From Bacillus sp. 1780r2a1 (GTDB lineage Bacteria > Bacillota > Bacilli > Bacillales > Bacillaceae_H), in contig CP099863.1 of the NCBI GenBank assembly GCA_024134725.1, positions 1,607,501 to 1,671,500 of the forward strand: DNA of 64,000 nucleotides, given 5' to 3'. The first letter of the stretch is position 1, and each line of letters begins with the position of its first letter. Positions 8,306-16,550 of this stretch are shown in pieces. Made by a program: the position numbers and the translations under genes. The notes below the pieces were generated by a model that saw only the letters and a list, made by a program, of their open reading frames with translations, was not told where the DNA came from and did no database searches.

Positions 8306-9044
8306 CGTATGCGAAGTTGAAAAATCATATACATCTGGAGGGCTCTTGTCCAAAGAGAAAAAGCAAATCATTAAAAAAGTTAGTTTTAAATGCGTGGCAG
8401 GAGAGTGCCTAGGTATTATTGGTGAGAGCGGTAGCGGTAAGTCAACGCTAGGACGTTTAATTCTTGGCATTGAACGCCCGGATAAAGGAGAGGTTTTACT
8501 CGATGGTATAAGTACCAGGAACGTACAAGCACGCGTGGGGAAAATGAGCGCTGTGTTTCAAAATTATACGTCTTCCTTGAATCCTTTTTTTACGGTTAAA
8601 AAAGCCATTCAGGAGGCTCTTCAAATCGTAAAAGTACCCAAAAAAAATCAAGAAAAAGAAATAGAAAAATTACTACATCAAGTAGGGCTTCCTGCGTTTT
8701 ATAAACATAAGTATCCACACGAATTGTCAGGTGGAGAAGCACAAAGAGTTTGTATTGCAAGAGCCATTGCAACAAAACCCAAATACCTCTTACTCGATGA
8801 AGCCGTCAGCTCATTAGACATATCTGTTCAGCTTCAAATTTTAATCTTATTAAGGGAATTAAGAAGCGCTTATGACATGAGCTATATCTTTATTACGCAT
8901 GATTTGCAGGCTGCAACGTACCTTTGCGACCGGATTATGATTTTTAAAGAAGGACAAGTCGAAGAGGTAGTGTCAGTGAGCAATTTAAAAAACGTGAAGT
9001 CATCATATGCTAAGGCGTTGTTGAACAAAACCATTAGCTTATAG
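8298..9044 (+). CDS. cntF: CntF, metallophore ABC transporter ATPase
   Basis: Second ATPase of the importer, 248 residues. Walker A is GESGSGKST (42-50), the signature is LSGGEAQR, Walker B is YLLLDEA, and the H-loop is ITHDLQ. It lacks the longer OppF C-terminal tail, as CntF proteins do. The gene starts inside the end of cntD behind a G-rich site. CntD and CntF are expected to form a heterodimer under CntBC. Confidence 0.9.
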   Translation: MLNVCEVEKSYTSGGLLSKEKKQIIKKVSFKCVAGECLGIIGESGSGKSTLGRLILGIERPDKGEVLLDGISTRNVQARVGKMSAVFQNYTSSLNPFFTVKKAIQEALQIVKVPKKNQEKEIEKLLHQVGLPAFYKHKYPHELSGGEAQRVCIARAIATKPKYLLLDEAVSSLDISVQLQILILLRELRSAYDMSYIFITHDLQAATYLCDRIMIFKEGQVEEVVSVSNLKNVKSSYAKALLNKTISL

Positions 9045-9056
9045 GAGGGGAAAACA

Positions 9057-10229
9057 GTGAAAGGAGCACTATCTTGGCCCTTTTTACGTTTATACGCATT
9101 AGTGCTTCTCTATTTTAATGCTAATGCCATACTAAACGTGGTTATTCCGTTAAAAGGAGACAGCTTAGGAGCAACAAATACAACAATTGGTATCATCATG
9201 GGTGCTTACTTGTTTACGACAATGTTTTTTAGACCATGGGCAGGCTATATTATTCACAAATTTGGTCCTGTTAAAGTGCTACGCGTTATTTTGCTGATTA
9301 ATGCCGCAGCGCTAATTTTATATACCTTTACAGGTTTAGGCGGTTATTTTACCGCTCGTATCCTTCAAGGCGTTTGTACGGCTTTCTTCTCCATGTCACT
9401 GCAAATCGCCATTATCGATGCACTTCCTGAAGAAAATCGTTCACAAGGGATTTCTCTTTACTCTTTATGCTCGTATATTCCCGGGATTATTGGGCCTCTG
9501 TTAGCTATTGGTATTTGGCAGGCAGATAATGCGAGCTATTTTACGATTTTGATGGTTGCTCTTGCGATTTTGACAGGAATAGTAGGGTATGGTTCCACAA
9601 TGAATACGCATAACGAAGTGAAAAAATCACCTCCTCCTCTTGGAATGAAAGAGTCGTTCAGTCAGCTTTTTAAAAATCCTTACTTATTTAAATGTAGCGT
9701 AATCATGCTCGTATCCTCTATGGTGTTTGGAGCAGTTACAACCTTCATTCCTCTTTATGCAGAGCAGTTGGAAAATAGTCACGCCGGCATGTATTTAATG
9801 ATTCAAGCAGCTACTGTTGTTGCAGCGCGCTTCACGCTAATGAAAAAAATCCCTTCAGACGGCAAGTGGCACTCTCTCTATATGGCAGGTACACTATTAA
9901 TGCTGGCACTAGCAGCTCAGTCAATTAGCTTTGCTGTTGTTGGAGGAGCTTTTTTCTTTTATGCTGCAGCCATTTTAATGGGAATAGCTCAAGCAATTAT
10001 TTATCCTACATTAACGACATATTTAAGTTTTGTATTGCCAGCTACTAATCGTAACGTTCTTCTTGGATTATTCATCGCTACAGCAGATTTAGGCGTTTCA
10101 TTGGGCAGTGTAGTTATGGGACCGGTTGCAGATGCTTTATCCTATTCGGTCATGTACGCGGTTTGTGCAGGTTTAGGTGCTTTGATGATTCTCTTTTCTT
10201 ATGACAAGCGTAAACAATTTGTTAATTGA
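9057..10229 (+). CDS. cntE: CntE, MFS exporter of the metallophore
   Basis: Twelve-segment major facilitator protein of 390 residues. A conserved cytoplasmic loop lies between helices 2 and 3 (FFRPWAGYIIHKFG). A strong site, AGGAGGGG at 9043-9050, precedes the GTG start. As the last gene of the operon it matches CntE, which exports newly made staphylopine so that it can bind metal outside. The gene is in frame and complete. No clear hairpin terminator follows in the next 200 bases. Confidence 0.87.
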   Translation: MKGALSWPFLRLYALVLLYFNANAILNVVIPLKGDSLGATNTTIGIIMGAYLFTTMFFRPWAGYIIHKFGPVKVLRVILLINAAALILYTFTGLGGYFTARILQGVCTAFFSMSLQIAIIDALPEENRSQGISLYSLCSYIPGIIGPLLAIGIWQADNASYFTILMVALAILTGIVGYGSTMNTHNEVKKSPPPLGMKESFSQLFKNPYLFKCSVIMLVSSMVFGAVTTFIPLYAEQLENSHAGMYLMIQAATVVAARFTLMKKIPSDGKWHSLYMAGTLLMLALAAQSISFAVVGGAFFFYAAAILMGIAQAIIYPTLTTYLSFVLPATNRNVLLGLFIATADLGVSLGSVVMGPVADALSYSVMYAVCAGLGALMILFSYDKRKQFVN

Positions 10230-10455
10230 ATATGCTTATTCCGTAGAGTGTGATATGTTATACATACTGATTTGGTAGGTTTTTACCATCTTTCTCAGCA
10301 AAGGTGTATAAAATGACGAATCTTTTCAATACTGTTACAGATATGTAAAATTGATCGAATTACTTTCTTTTTAGAAGTAGTTTCGATACAATGCCCTCAA
10401 GATGTTTTCTAAACGAAAGCAATTTTTTGAAAAGACGAAAGGAGCTCTATTAACC

Positions 10456-11247
10456 ATGAAGAAATTGAAATACCCTTTCATCGTTGGACTACTTTCCGTA
10501 GCGCTTGCAGCATGTGGATCAAATGATGCTAGCGACAGTGCGGATAAAAAAGAAGATTCGAAAACAGCTCAAACGGAAGAACAGCAGCAACAAACAAAAG
10601 AACAAGAAAAGCAAATGAAAGAAATGCAGGAGAAATTAGAAAAGCAGCAGGTAGATGAAAAGAAAACTGTAGCGCTTGTAAATGACGAAAAGATTTTAGG
10701 GTCTGAATACAATCAAGTGCTTCAAACATCTCAAATGCAAATGCAGCAAATGGGACAAGACCCAACAACAAAAGATGCTGCTAAGCAGGTTAAAGATCAA
10801 ACAATCGATAGCTTAGTGGGACAAACGCTGCTCATTCAAGATGCAACGGAAAAAGGTTATAAAGCATCAGAAGAAGAAATTAATAAGCAAATTGAAGATG
10901 CTAAAAAGCAGTATGATTCAGAAAAAGAATTTAACAATGTATTAAAACAAGCAGGTCTCAATATGGATCAATTAAAAGAGCAGCTCGGTGAAAGTATTCA
11001 GTATAATAAGTATGTAGAAAAAGAAATTAAAGCTGATGAAGTAACGGATGAAGAAGTGAAAGAGTACTACGACCAATATGCGAAGCAAGCAGAAAGTGCA
11101 GGATCAGATCAACAGCAGCAGCTGCCAAAATATGAAGAAGTAAAAGATCAAATTAAAGGTCAACTTGAACAACAGAAGAAACAAGAAAAAGTAGGCGAGC
11201 AAGTTGAAAAGCTGAAAAAAGAAGCGAAAGTTGATGTGAAAATCTAA
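10456..11247 (+). CDS. SurA N-terminal-domain lipoprotein lacking a PPIase domain
   Basis: Exported lipoprotein of 263 residues with lipobox LAAC (Cys20). A Gln/Glu/Lys-rich linker to about residue 75 follows, then a SurA/PrsA-like N-terminal chaperone module (VALVNDEKILGSEYNQVL, then TIDSLVGQTLLIQDATEKGY). The parvulin rotamase domain that PrsA carries is absent; after KADEVTDEEVKEYYDQYAK there is only a short charged tail. It may act as a foldase-like holdase at the membrane face. ATG 10456 is chosen for AAAGGAG at 10438-10444. It is transcribed alone. Confidence 0.75.
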   Translation: MKKLKYPFIVGLLSVALAACGSNDASDSADKKEDSKTAQTEEQQQQTKEQEKQMKEMQEKLEKQQVDEKKTVALVNDEKILGSEYNQVLQTSQMQMQQMGQDPTTKDAAKQVKDQTIDSLVGQTLLIQDATEKGYKASEEEINKQIEDAKKQYDSEKEFNNVLKQAGLNMDQLKEQLGESIQYNKYVEKEIKADEVTDEEVKEYYDQYAKQAESAGSDQQQQLPKYEEVKDQIKGQLEQQKKQEKVGEQVEKLKKEAKVDVKI

Positions 11248-11256
11248 CTTTTACTT

Positions 11257-11296
11257 AATCAAAAACGACCCGTATACATACGGGTCGTTTTTGATT
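11257..11296 (+). terminator. Long perfect hairpin terminator
   Basis: A 40-nt near-perfect palindrome: ACGACCCGTAT pairs with ATACGGGTCGT, flanked by A and T runs. It should work in both directions. Confidence 0.85.
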
Positions 11297-11363
11297 AATT
11301 GGAAAAAGAGGTAAAAAACACGTTATAATAAAAAGAACCTTAAAATAGGAGTAGATAAAAGCG

Positions 11364-11729
11364 ATGAGAAAACAGGTTCTTGCATTCATAGGATTAATAA
11401 GCTTTATTATGGTTTTAATAGGATGCTCAAGTCAACAAAGCGAAGATAACAAAGGGTACGTAATCCAAGGTCGCATCATGGAAGTGAAAGAGAATGAAAT
11501 TTTAGTTGCGAACGTCATTCCTAGGGACGTAGCGCTTAATTATACGACAAGCGAAGTATTAGGTGATGATACCATTCAACCGATTTACTTAAAGGTACCG
11601 GATTCATCCGTTACCTACAAAAAAGGTCAACTGGTCAAAGCGTGGTTAAAGAAAGGTGAAAGTGTCAAGTACACAGTTCCAGCAAAAGGGAATGCCGAAG
11701 AAATCCAAGTGATTAAAGAAGGTAATTAA
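11364..11729 (+). CDS. Small DUF3221-type (YobA-like) lipoprotein
   Basis: A 121-residue lipoprotein with a signal ending LIGC (Cys21). A small beta-rich domain follows, beginning GYVIQGRIMEVKENEILVAN and ending VKAWLKKGES and AKGNAEEIQVI. This pattern is typical of DUF3221 proteins, whose function is unknown. A -10-like TATAAT at 11324-11329 precedes it. It is monocistronic between two strong terminators. Confidence 0.7.
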   Translation: MRKQVLAFIGLISFIMVLIGCSSQQSEDNKGYVIQGRIMEVKENEILVANVIPRDVALNYTTSEVLGDDTIQPIYLKVPDSSVTYKKGQLVKAWLKKGESVKYTVPAKGNAEEIQVIKEGN

Positions 11730-11776
11730 CAACCAGGCAAAGTGGAAAGTATGTAATCCACTTTGCCTGGTTGTTT
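11728..11776 (+). terminator. Long perfect hairpin terminator
   Basis: Nineteen paired bases (AACAACCAGGCAAAGTGGA and its complement) around a ten-base loop, then TTTT. The stem starts within the preceding stop codon. Confidence 0.85.
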
Positions 11777-11817
11777 TCTGAGAGCAGAAAACGGGAGTGA
11801 AGGTGCCAAAAAGTGGA

Positions 11818-11846
11818 TTGACATGAAAAGAAATCATCACTATAAT
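11818..11846 (+). promoter_or_regulatory. Consensus SigA promoter of an MFS gene
   Basis: TTGACA at 11818-11823, a 17-bp spacer, TATAAT at 11841-11846. Confidence 0.8.
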
Positions 11847-11859
11847 AGTTTTAGTTCAT

Positions 11860-11879
11860 ATAATTTGTATACAAATTAT
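11860..11879 (+). promoter_or_regulatory. 20-bp perfect palindrome, probable operator
   Basis: ATAATTTGTATACAAATTAT is fully self-complementary and lies at about +7 to +26 of the MFS promoter. It looks like a binding site for a dimeric repressor of the MarR, TetR or GntR type. No regulator gene lies beside it. Confidence 0.55.
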
Positions 11880-11928
11880 TTTTGTGGAAAACAATATGAT
11901 ATTTGTTTAAAGGAAAGGAAGGAATGAA

Positions 11929-13137
11929 ATGAGTAAGTCAAAGCTATGGACGAAGGATTTTGTAGCCGTCTCGATGACGAGCTTTTTTATTTTTGTTGTT
12001 TTTTATATGATGACGGTTACGCTTCCTTTATATGCTACAGACATTTTACAAGCAGATAAAGGAAGTTTAGGACTTATTGTTACAGTGTTTTTAATTTCAG
12101 CCATTATTTTTCGCCCGCTCTCCGGTAAATGGATGATTACCTTTGGTCAGAAAAGAATTTTAGTCATTGGAGCGGTGCTTTTTTTAATTGGTTCAGTTTT
12201 ATATAGTCAAGTCAATTCACTTTCAAGTTTGCTGCTGCTTCGCGTACTGCACGGAGTTGGATTTGGAATGGCAACAACAGCTACTGGGGGGATTGTAGCA
12301 AACGTTATTCCTGATGATCGTCGTGGAGAAGGAATGGGGTACTTTGCTACATTTATGAACCTCGCGATGGTAATCGGACCGTTTATGGGATTAACACTAG
12401 TCGAAACAGCTGGACATTCAGCTGTTTTTACAGTAGCAATTGTAGCCTCAGTGTTGGGGTTACTGTGTAGCTTGGTGCTAAAAGTTCCAACGCTAAAAGT
12501 GGTGAAAAGCTCTACAGAGGTGAAGGTTTCTCTCCTAGCAAGCCTATTTGAATTCAAAGCACTTCCCATTGCATTAGCTGGATTTGTACTTTCATTTGCG
12601 TACGCAAGCATTATTTCGTTTGTGTCTGTCTTTGCTAAAGAGATGAACTTTACAAGCGTAGCAAGCTATTTCTTTGTGGTGTACGCAGTTTGTTTATTAT
12701 TATCTCGTCCTTTTACAGGAAAATGGTTTGACCGCTACGGTGAGAACTTCGTTGTGTACCCAGCAATTCTACTGTTTACAATCGGCGTGTTCCTTATCAG
12801 CCAAGCGTCTTCAGGAACGACTTTCTTACTTGCTGGTGGTTTAATTGGAATTGGATTTGGAACGTTAACATCAAGCTTACAGTCTATTGCCATAAAGGTA
12901 TCTCCACCGCATCGTCGTGGAGTTGCCACAGCGACGTTCTTTGTTTTGTTTGATTCAGGACTGGGAGTTGGCTCCTCTGTCTTAGCAATTGTCTCTGGTT
13001 CAATTGGTTATCAAGGAATGTATATTGTATGTGCTGTGATTGGTATAGTGGCACTTGTAGCTTATTACGCACTACATGGCCGTTATTCAAAAGTTGCCTC
13101 TAGGGTAGCGTTGGAAAAACAAGTAGTAAATAAATAA
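11929..13137 (+). CDS. MFS transporter (drug exporter-like)
   Basis: Twelve-segment major facilitator protein of 402 residues. The helix 2-3 loop is FRPLSGKWMITFGQKRIL, and its repeat in the second half is LSRPFTGKWFDRYGEN. A helix-5 segment (GYFATFMNLAMVIGPFMGL) resembles the drug/H+ antiporter motif C region. The gene is monocistronic, with a consensus promoter, a palindromic operator and its own terminator, so it is probably induced by its substrate. The substrate is unknown. Confidence 0.85.
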   Translation: MSKSKLWTKDFVAVSMTSFFIFVVFYMMTVTLPLYATDILQADKGSLGLIVTVFLISAIIFRPLSGKWMITFGQKRILVIGAVLFLIGSVLYSQVNSLSSLLLLRVLHGVGFGMATTATGGIVANVIPDDRRGEGMGYFATFMNLAMVIGPFMGLTLVETAGHSAVFTVAIVASVLGLLCSLVLKVPTLKVVKSSTEVKVSLLASLFEFKALPIALAGFVLSFAYASIISFVSVFAKEMNFTSVASYFFVVYAVCLLLSRPFTGKWFDRYGENFVVYPAILLFTIGVFLISQASSGTTFLLAGGLIGIGFGTLTSSLQSIAIKVSPPHRRGVATATFFVLFDSGLGVGSSVLAIVSGSIGYQGMYIVCAVIGIVALVAYYALHGRYSKVASRVALEKQVVNK

Positions 13138-13155
13138 AAAATAGTGAAAAAGCTT

Positions 13156-13197
13156 AGAAAAGCACGGTGAAGAAATTGTTCGCTGTGCTTTTCTTTC
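13156..13197 (+). terminator. Hairpin terminator after the MFS gene
   Basis: AGAAAAGCAC...GTGCTTTTCT, extended by G-U pairs, then T residues. The remaining ~220 bases to the next gene are AT-rich; I see no FMN riboswitch there. Confidence 0.75.
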
Positions 13198-13419
13198 GTT
13201 TCTTTACCTTTATAAAATTATATATAGCACATCGACGCGTAATAAATAGTGTTCAAACTATTTACTTTGAGATAAAATGATTTACAAATATAAAGATAAC
13301 TTTTATAATGAAATTAACTTACAAAAAGTAACTAAATGAAATGTAAAGCATCCAAATTGGAAGGATGACATTAATTAGTTTAAAATAAGAATGTAATGTG
13401 ATTGTCAGGAGGAACGAAT

Positions 13420-14163
13420 ATGTTAAATGAAAAAGTGATAGATGCACTAAAAGATAAAGTAAACGTGATTAATAATCAAGATCATTATATATACGTTGTA
13501 GGTCCAATTCGTTTACCAGTTAATTTAGAAGGAGAAACAAAAATCTTTCAATGGTATTCTTGGTTACGTTCCGACGATGTGGAACAAGGAGAACTTAGCT
13601 TAGAAGAGCTGGTTGAACAGATGAATTCTGCTAACTTGGCCGATTTACAGCAGTCTAGCGTACTTGTATACGGAGATTTTAAAGAAGCGGACCAGGCATT
13701 AATTCGCATGCACAGTATTTGTCATACAGGTGATATTTTCGGCAGCAAGCGCTGTGACTGTGGATTCCAGCTGAAACAATCCATGAAGATGATTACGGAA
13801 AACGGAGCTGGTGCCTTATTTTATTTAGCAAATCATGAAGGAAGAGGGATCGGCTTATTTAGTAAAGCAATGGCTTACGTGCTTCAAGAAAACGGATTTG
13901 ATACGGTTGAAGCGAACGAAGAGTTAGGTTTTGCTGATGATACTCGTCAGTATAAAGAAGCAATCAGCGTGCTAAAGCAGATTCGTAGAAAGCCGGTTAT
14001 TTTAATTACAAATAACCCGAAAAAGCTTATAGCATTAGAAGAAAACGGTGCTTCGTTATCAGGACGCATTCCACTTTGGGGAGACGTATCAGAGTTTAAT
14101 GAAAAATACCTTCAAACAAAAGTGCAGCGCTCGGGTCATTTAGGTGAGGAGGTACTGGTTTGA
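13420..14163 (+). CDS. ribA: GTP cyclohydrolase II (stand-alone RibA)
   Basis: Opens the GTP imidazole ring to give the diaminopyrimidinone that starts riboflavin-type pathways. It has 247 residues. An unusual ~85-residue N-terminal extension precedes the catalytic domain. The zinc ligands are in CHTGDIFGSKRCDCG, and NHEGRGIGLFSKAMAYVLQ holds the catalytic region. DTVEANEELGFADD and LITNNPKK follow. AGGAGG lies 7 nt before ATG 13420. The gene is not fused to RibB, unlike the main Bacillus riboflavin-operon gene, and no ribE or ribH is adjacent. It overlaps ribD. Confidence 0.88.
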   Translation: MLNEKVIDALKDKVNVINNQDHYIYVVGPIRLPVNLEGETKIFQWYSWLRSDDVEQGELSLEELVEQMNSANLADLQQSSVLVYGDFKEADQALIRMHSICHTGDIFGSKRCDCGFQLKQSMKMITENGAGALFYLANHEGRGIGLFSKAMAYVLQENGFDTVEANEELGFADDTRQYKEAISVLKQIRRKPVILITNNPKKLIALEENGASLSGRIPLWGDVSEFNEKYLQTKVQRSGHLGEEVLV

Positions 14164-15251
14164 GTAGTCATGAATTTTACATGAACATTGCAATACAAAA
14201 TGCAAAAGCTACAAAAGGGCAAACGGACCCAAATCCACTTGTTGGATGTGTGATTGTAAACGATAATCGTATTGTGGGAATTGGTACGCATTTAAAAGCA
14301 GGGGGTCCTCACGCTGAAATTCATGCGCTAAATATGGCTGGTGAGTTAGCCAAGGGAAGCACGGCATACGTTACGTTAGAACCGTGTTCGCATCATGGTC
14401 GCACCGGTCCTTGTGCAGAAGCGCTTGTTCGAGCAGAAGTTTCAAAAGTCGTCATTGCTACGCTTGACCCAAATCCACTTGTGGCAGGACGAGGAGTAAG
14501 TATCTTAAAGAATGCAGGCATTGAAGTTGAAGTAGGAATATGTGAAGAAGCATCCCGTCAAATGAACGAGGTGTTTAATCACTTCATTACGATAAAAAAA
14601 CCATTTGTTATTTTAAAATCTGCCATTACCCTAGATGGAAAGATCGCAACGGCGTCTTCTCACAGTAAATGGATTACGTCAGAAGACGCTAGAAGAGATG
14701 TTCATCAGCTTCGTCACGAAACAGGTTCAATTCTTGTGGGTGTTCAAACAGTGATTGAAGATAACCCTTCCCTCACAACACGCCTTGAAGGCGGCCGCAA
14801 TCCAGTTCGTATTGTGTTGGATTCAAAACTAAGAACACCAATCGAAGCAAAAGTCGTAACGGATAAAGAAGCACCAACTTGGATTTTTACAACGAGTAAC
14901 CATGATGGTGAAAAAAGAAAACAGCTTGAAGAACAAGGAGTAAAAGTTTTTGTTACAAGCGGTGAAAAACATGTGAACTTATCTGAAATGCTTGAAATAG
15001 TGGGTGAACATTCGGTTTCTTCCCTTTTAATCGAAGGAGGAGGACAGGTGAATGCATCGTTTATTGAACAAAAGCTAATCAATAAACTTGAACTTTACAT
15101 TGCGCCTAAAATTGTAGGTGGTAAAGAAGCCCCAACTTTTGTAGAAGGCAAAGGCATTGAGAAAATGTCAGATGCATTAGAGTTTACAAACGTTACGGTA
15201 ATCCAATTAGGGAAAGATTATAAATTTAGTGCGTATCCAATTTATGAATAA
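14160..15251 (+). CDS. ribD: Bifunctional pyrimidine deaminase/reductase RibD
   Basis: Two domains. The N-terminal deaminase (1-145) has the zinc ligands His51, Cys76 and Cys85 and catalytic Glu53 (HAEIHAL, EPCSHHGRTGPC). The C-terminal NADPH reductase (150-363) has KSAITLDGKIAT and LIEGGGQVNASFI. Together they convert the RibA product to 5-amino-6-ribitylaminouracil phosphate. The TTG start at 14160 overlaps the ribA stop by 4 nt behind GAGGAGG, so the two are tightly coupled. At 363 residues it is full length. Either this is a duplicate riboflavin supply or it feeds a different pterin- or uracil-derived product. Confidence 0.9.
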   Translation: MSSHEFYMNIAIQNAKATKGQTDPNPLVGCVIVNDNRIVGIGTHLKAGGPHAEIHALNMAGELAKGSTAYVTLEPCSHHGRTGPCAEALVRAEVSKVVIATLDPNPLVAGRGVSILKNAGIEVEVGICEEASRQMNEVFNHFITIKKPFVILKSAITLDGKIATASSHSKWITSEDARRDVHQLRHETGSILVGVQTVIEDNPSLTTRLEGGRNPVRIVLDSKLRTPIEAKVVTDKEAPTWIFTTSNHDGEKRKQLEEQGVKVFVTSGEKHVNLSEMLEIVGEHSVSSLLIEGGGQVNASFIEQKLINKLELYIAPKIVGGKEAPTFVEGKGIEKMSDALEFTNVTVIQLGKDYKFSAYPIYE

Positions 15252-15263
15252 AAAGTAACTTCT

Positions 15264-15320
15264 AAAAAACTGCATTCGATCTGTTAGGTGTATTCTAACA
15301 GATCGAGATGCAGTTTTTTT
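15264..15320 (+). terminator. Strong terminator after ribD
   Basis: AAAAAACTGCAT / ATGCAGTTTTTT with an inner CGATCTGTTAG / CTAACAGATCG stem. Confidence 0.85.
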
Positions 15321-15518
15321 CTATACTCTATTTAATAAAAATTAGGATTAAATTTTTCGGAATTTTAGAAACTAATTTTGTTTTTTACCGTTTTTTTAAC
15401 ATAAGGACCTAGAACCGGTTTAAAAAGCGGATTTTGAGTCTTTACATAAAGGAATTTGTTTAAGGGAAAGAGAAACAAATACTATTGGTTGAAAATCTAT
15501 ATAAGGGTGAGGAATGAG

Positions 15519-16394
15519 ATGAGAGAGTATAGAATTGGGCGTGTCATGAGAGAGCTTCGAAAAATGGCGGAGCTAACGCAACAAGAGTTAGCAAGAGATA
15601 TTTGTACCCAAGCACAGATTAGCAAAATTGAAAATGGTGAAGAATATCCTTCTAGCATTACGCTGTATAAGCTATCAAAGCGACTAGGCGTAGATGTAAA
15701 CTATTTTTTTGATACAGTTGAGTCTCCCCGACTAGACTATGTGGATGCAGTTAAATCACTTATTCGTCAATATATTCGTCAAAGGGACTATGAGGCGATT
15801 GATCATATTATAAAGAAGGAAAAAGAAAGTCCACTGTTTCAAACAACGCTAAATAAGCAGTTTTTAACATGGCATGAAGGGATTTGTACGTATTACTTGC
15901 ATAAGCAAAAAGAGAAAGCATTTAGCCTTTTATATGAAGCAATTGACTATACCAAGCAGTCGAAGACGTTTTACAAAGAAAAAGAAATAGAGATCTTAAA
16001 CAGCGTAGCTATCATTTATCATGAAGAAAAAGAATATGAAAATGCAGAAGAATTATATAGACAAGCGTTAAAACATATAACGGCACTACCACAAATTCGT
16101 CAAGAAATGCTAAAGGTTCGTATTTTATACGGATTATCAAAAACATTAGCTGATATGAAACAATACGAAGAGTCGATTACCTACAGCAGTAGAGGGATTG
16201 ACCTTTGTATAAGCAATGAGTCTATGTATTTGTTTGGTGAACTTCACTACCAAACTGGTGAAAACTTAATTAAGCTTGGGAGAGTTAAGCAGGGAAAAGA
16301 ATACTTAGAGAAATCCGTTCATATCTTCCAGTTACAAAGGAATGAAAAGTTCACAGAGTTAGTGAAAAGTGAAATCAATGAACTTTTTGTATAA
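15519..16394 (+). CDS. RRNPP-family (PlcR/NprR-like) HTH-TPR quorum-sensing regulator
   Basis: A 291-residue regulator. An N-terminal XRE-type helix-turn-helix (8-66; LTQQELARDICTQAQISKIENG) is followed by five or six tetratricopeptide repeats that form a peptide-binding right-handed superhelix (for example EYENAEELYRQALKHI and GKEYLEKSVHIFQLQ). ATG 15519 fits GGTGAGG six bases upstream. Such proteins bind a re-imported peptide and then activate their target genes. A small exported-peptide gene begins 157 nt downstream on the same strand, which is the PlcR-PapR and NprR-NprX layout. It is not a Rap phosphatase, because it keeps a DNA-binding domain. Confidence 0.85.
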   Translation: MREYRIGRVMRELRKMAELTQQELARDICTQAQISKIENGEEYPSSITLYKLSKRLGVDVNYFFDTVESPRLDYVDAVKSLIRQYIRQRDYEAIDHIIKKEKESPLFQTTLNKQFLTWHEGICTYYLHKQKEKAFSLLYEAIDYTKQSKTFYKEKEIEILNSVAIIYHEEKEYENAEELYRQALKHITALPQIRQEMLKVRILYGLSKTLADMKQYEESITYSSRGIDLCISNESMYLFGELHYQTGENLIKLGRVKQGKEYLEKSVHIFQLQRNEKFTELVKSEINELFV

Positions 16395-16471
16395 AAATAA
16401 AAATATTCCTATTATTATAATTATCGAGAAAATAAAGCGAATTAGAAGAATAAGGCCGCTTAAACAGGTAT

Positions 16472-16491
16472 ATTCGCCCATATCAGCGAAT
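16472..16491 (+). promoter_or_regulatory. Candidate operator of the peptide gene
   Basis: ATTCGC-N8-GCGAAT inverted repeat just upstream of a weak promoter (TACACT as -10 at 16513-16518). A further GCGAAT half-site lies at 16437-16442. The position fits a transcription activator such as the adjacent HTH-TPR protein. Confidence 0.5.
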
Positions 16492-16550
16492 TCACGAAAA
16501 AAAATCTTATGCTACACTAACATTAATCACAATAAGGGGAGGAAATATCT

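Noticed and set aside
12207..12611. 134-codon minus-strand frame inside the MFS gene
   Set aside because: Lies wholly antisense to a well-supported MFS gene, with no ribosome binding site and atypical composition.
13198..13419. FMN riboswitch before ribA
   Set aside because: None of the conserved RFN segments (for example the GGGGCAGGGTGAAATTCCC-type core) is present; the leader is AT-rich and unstructured.
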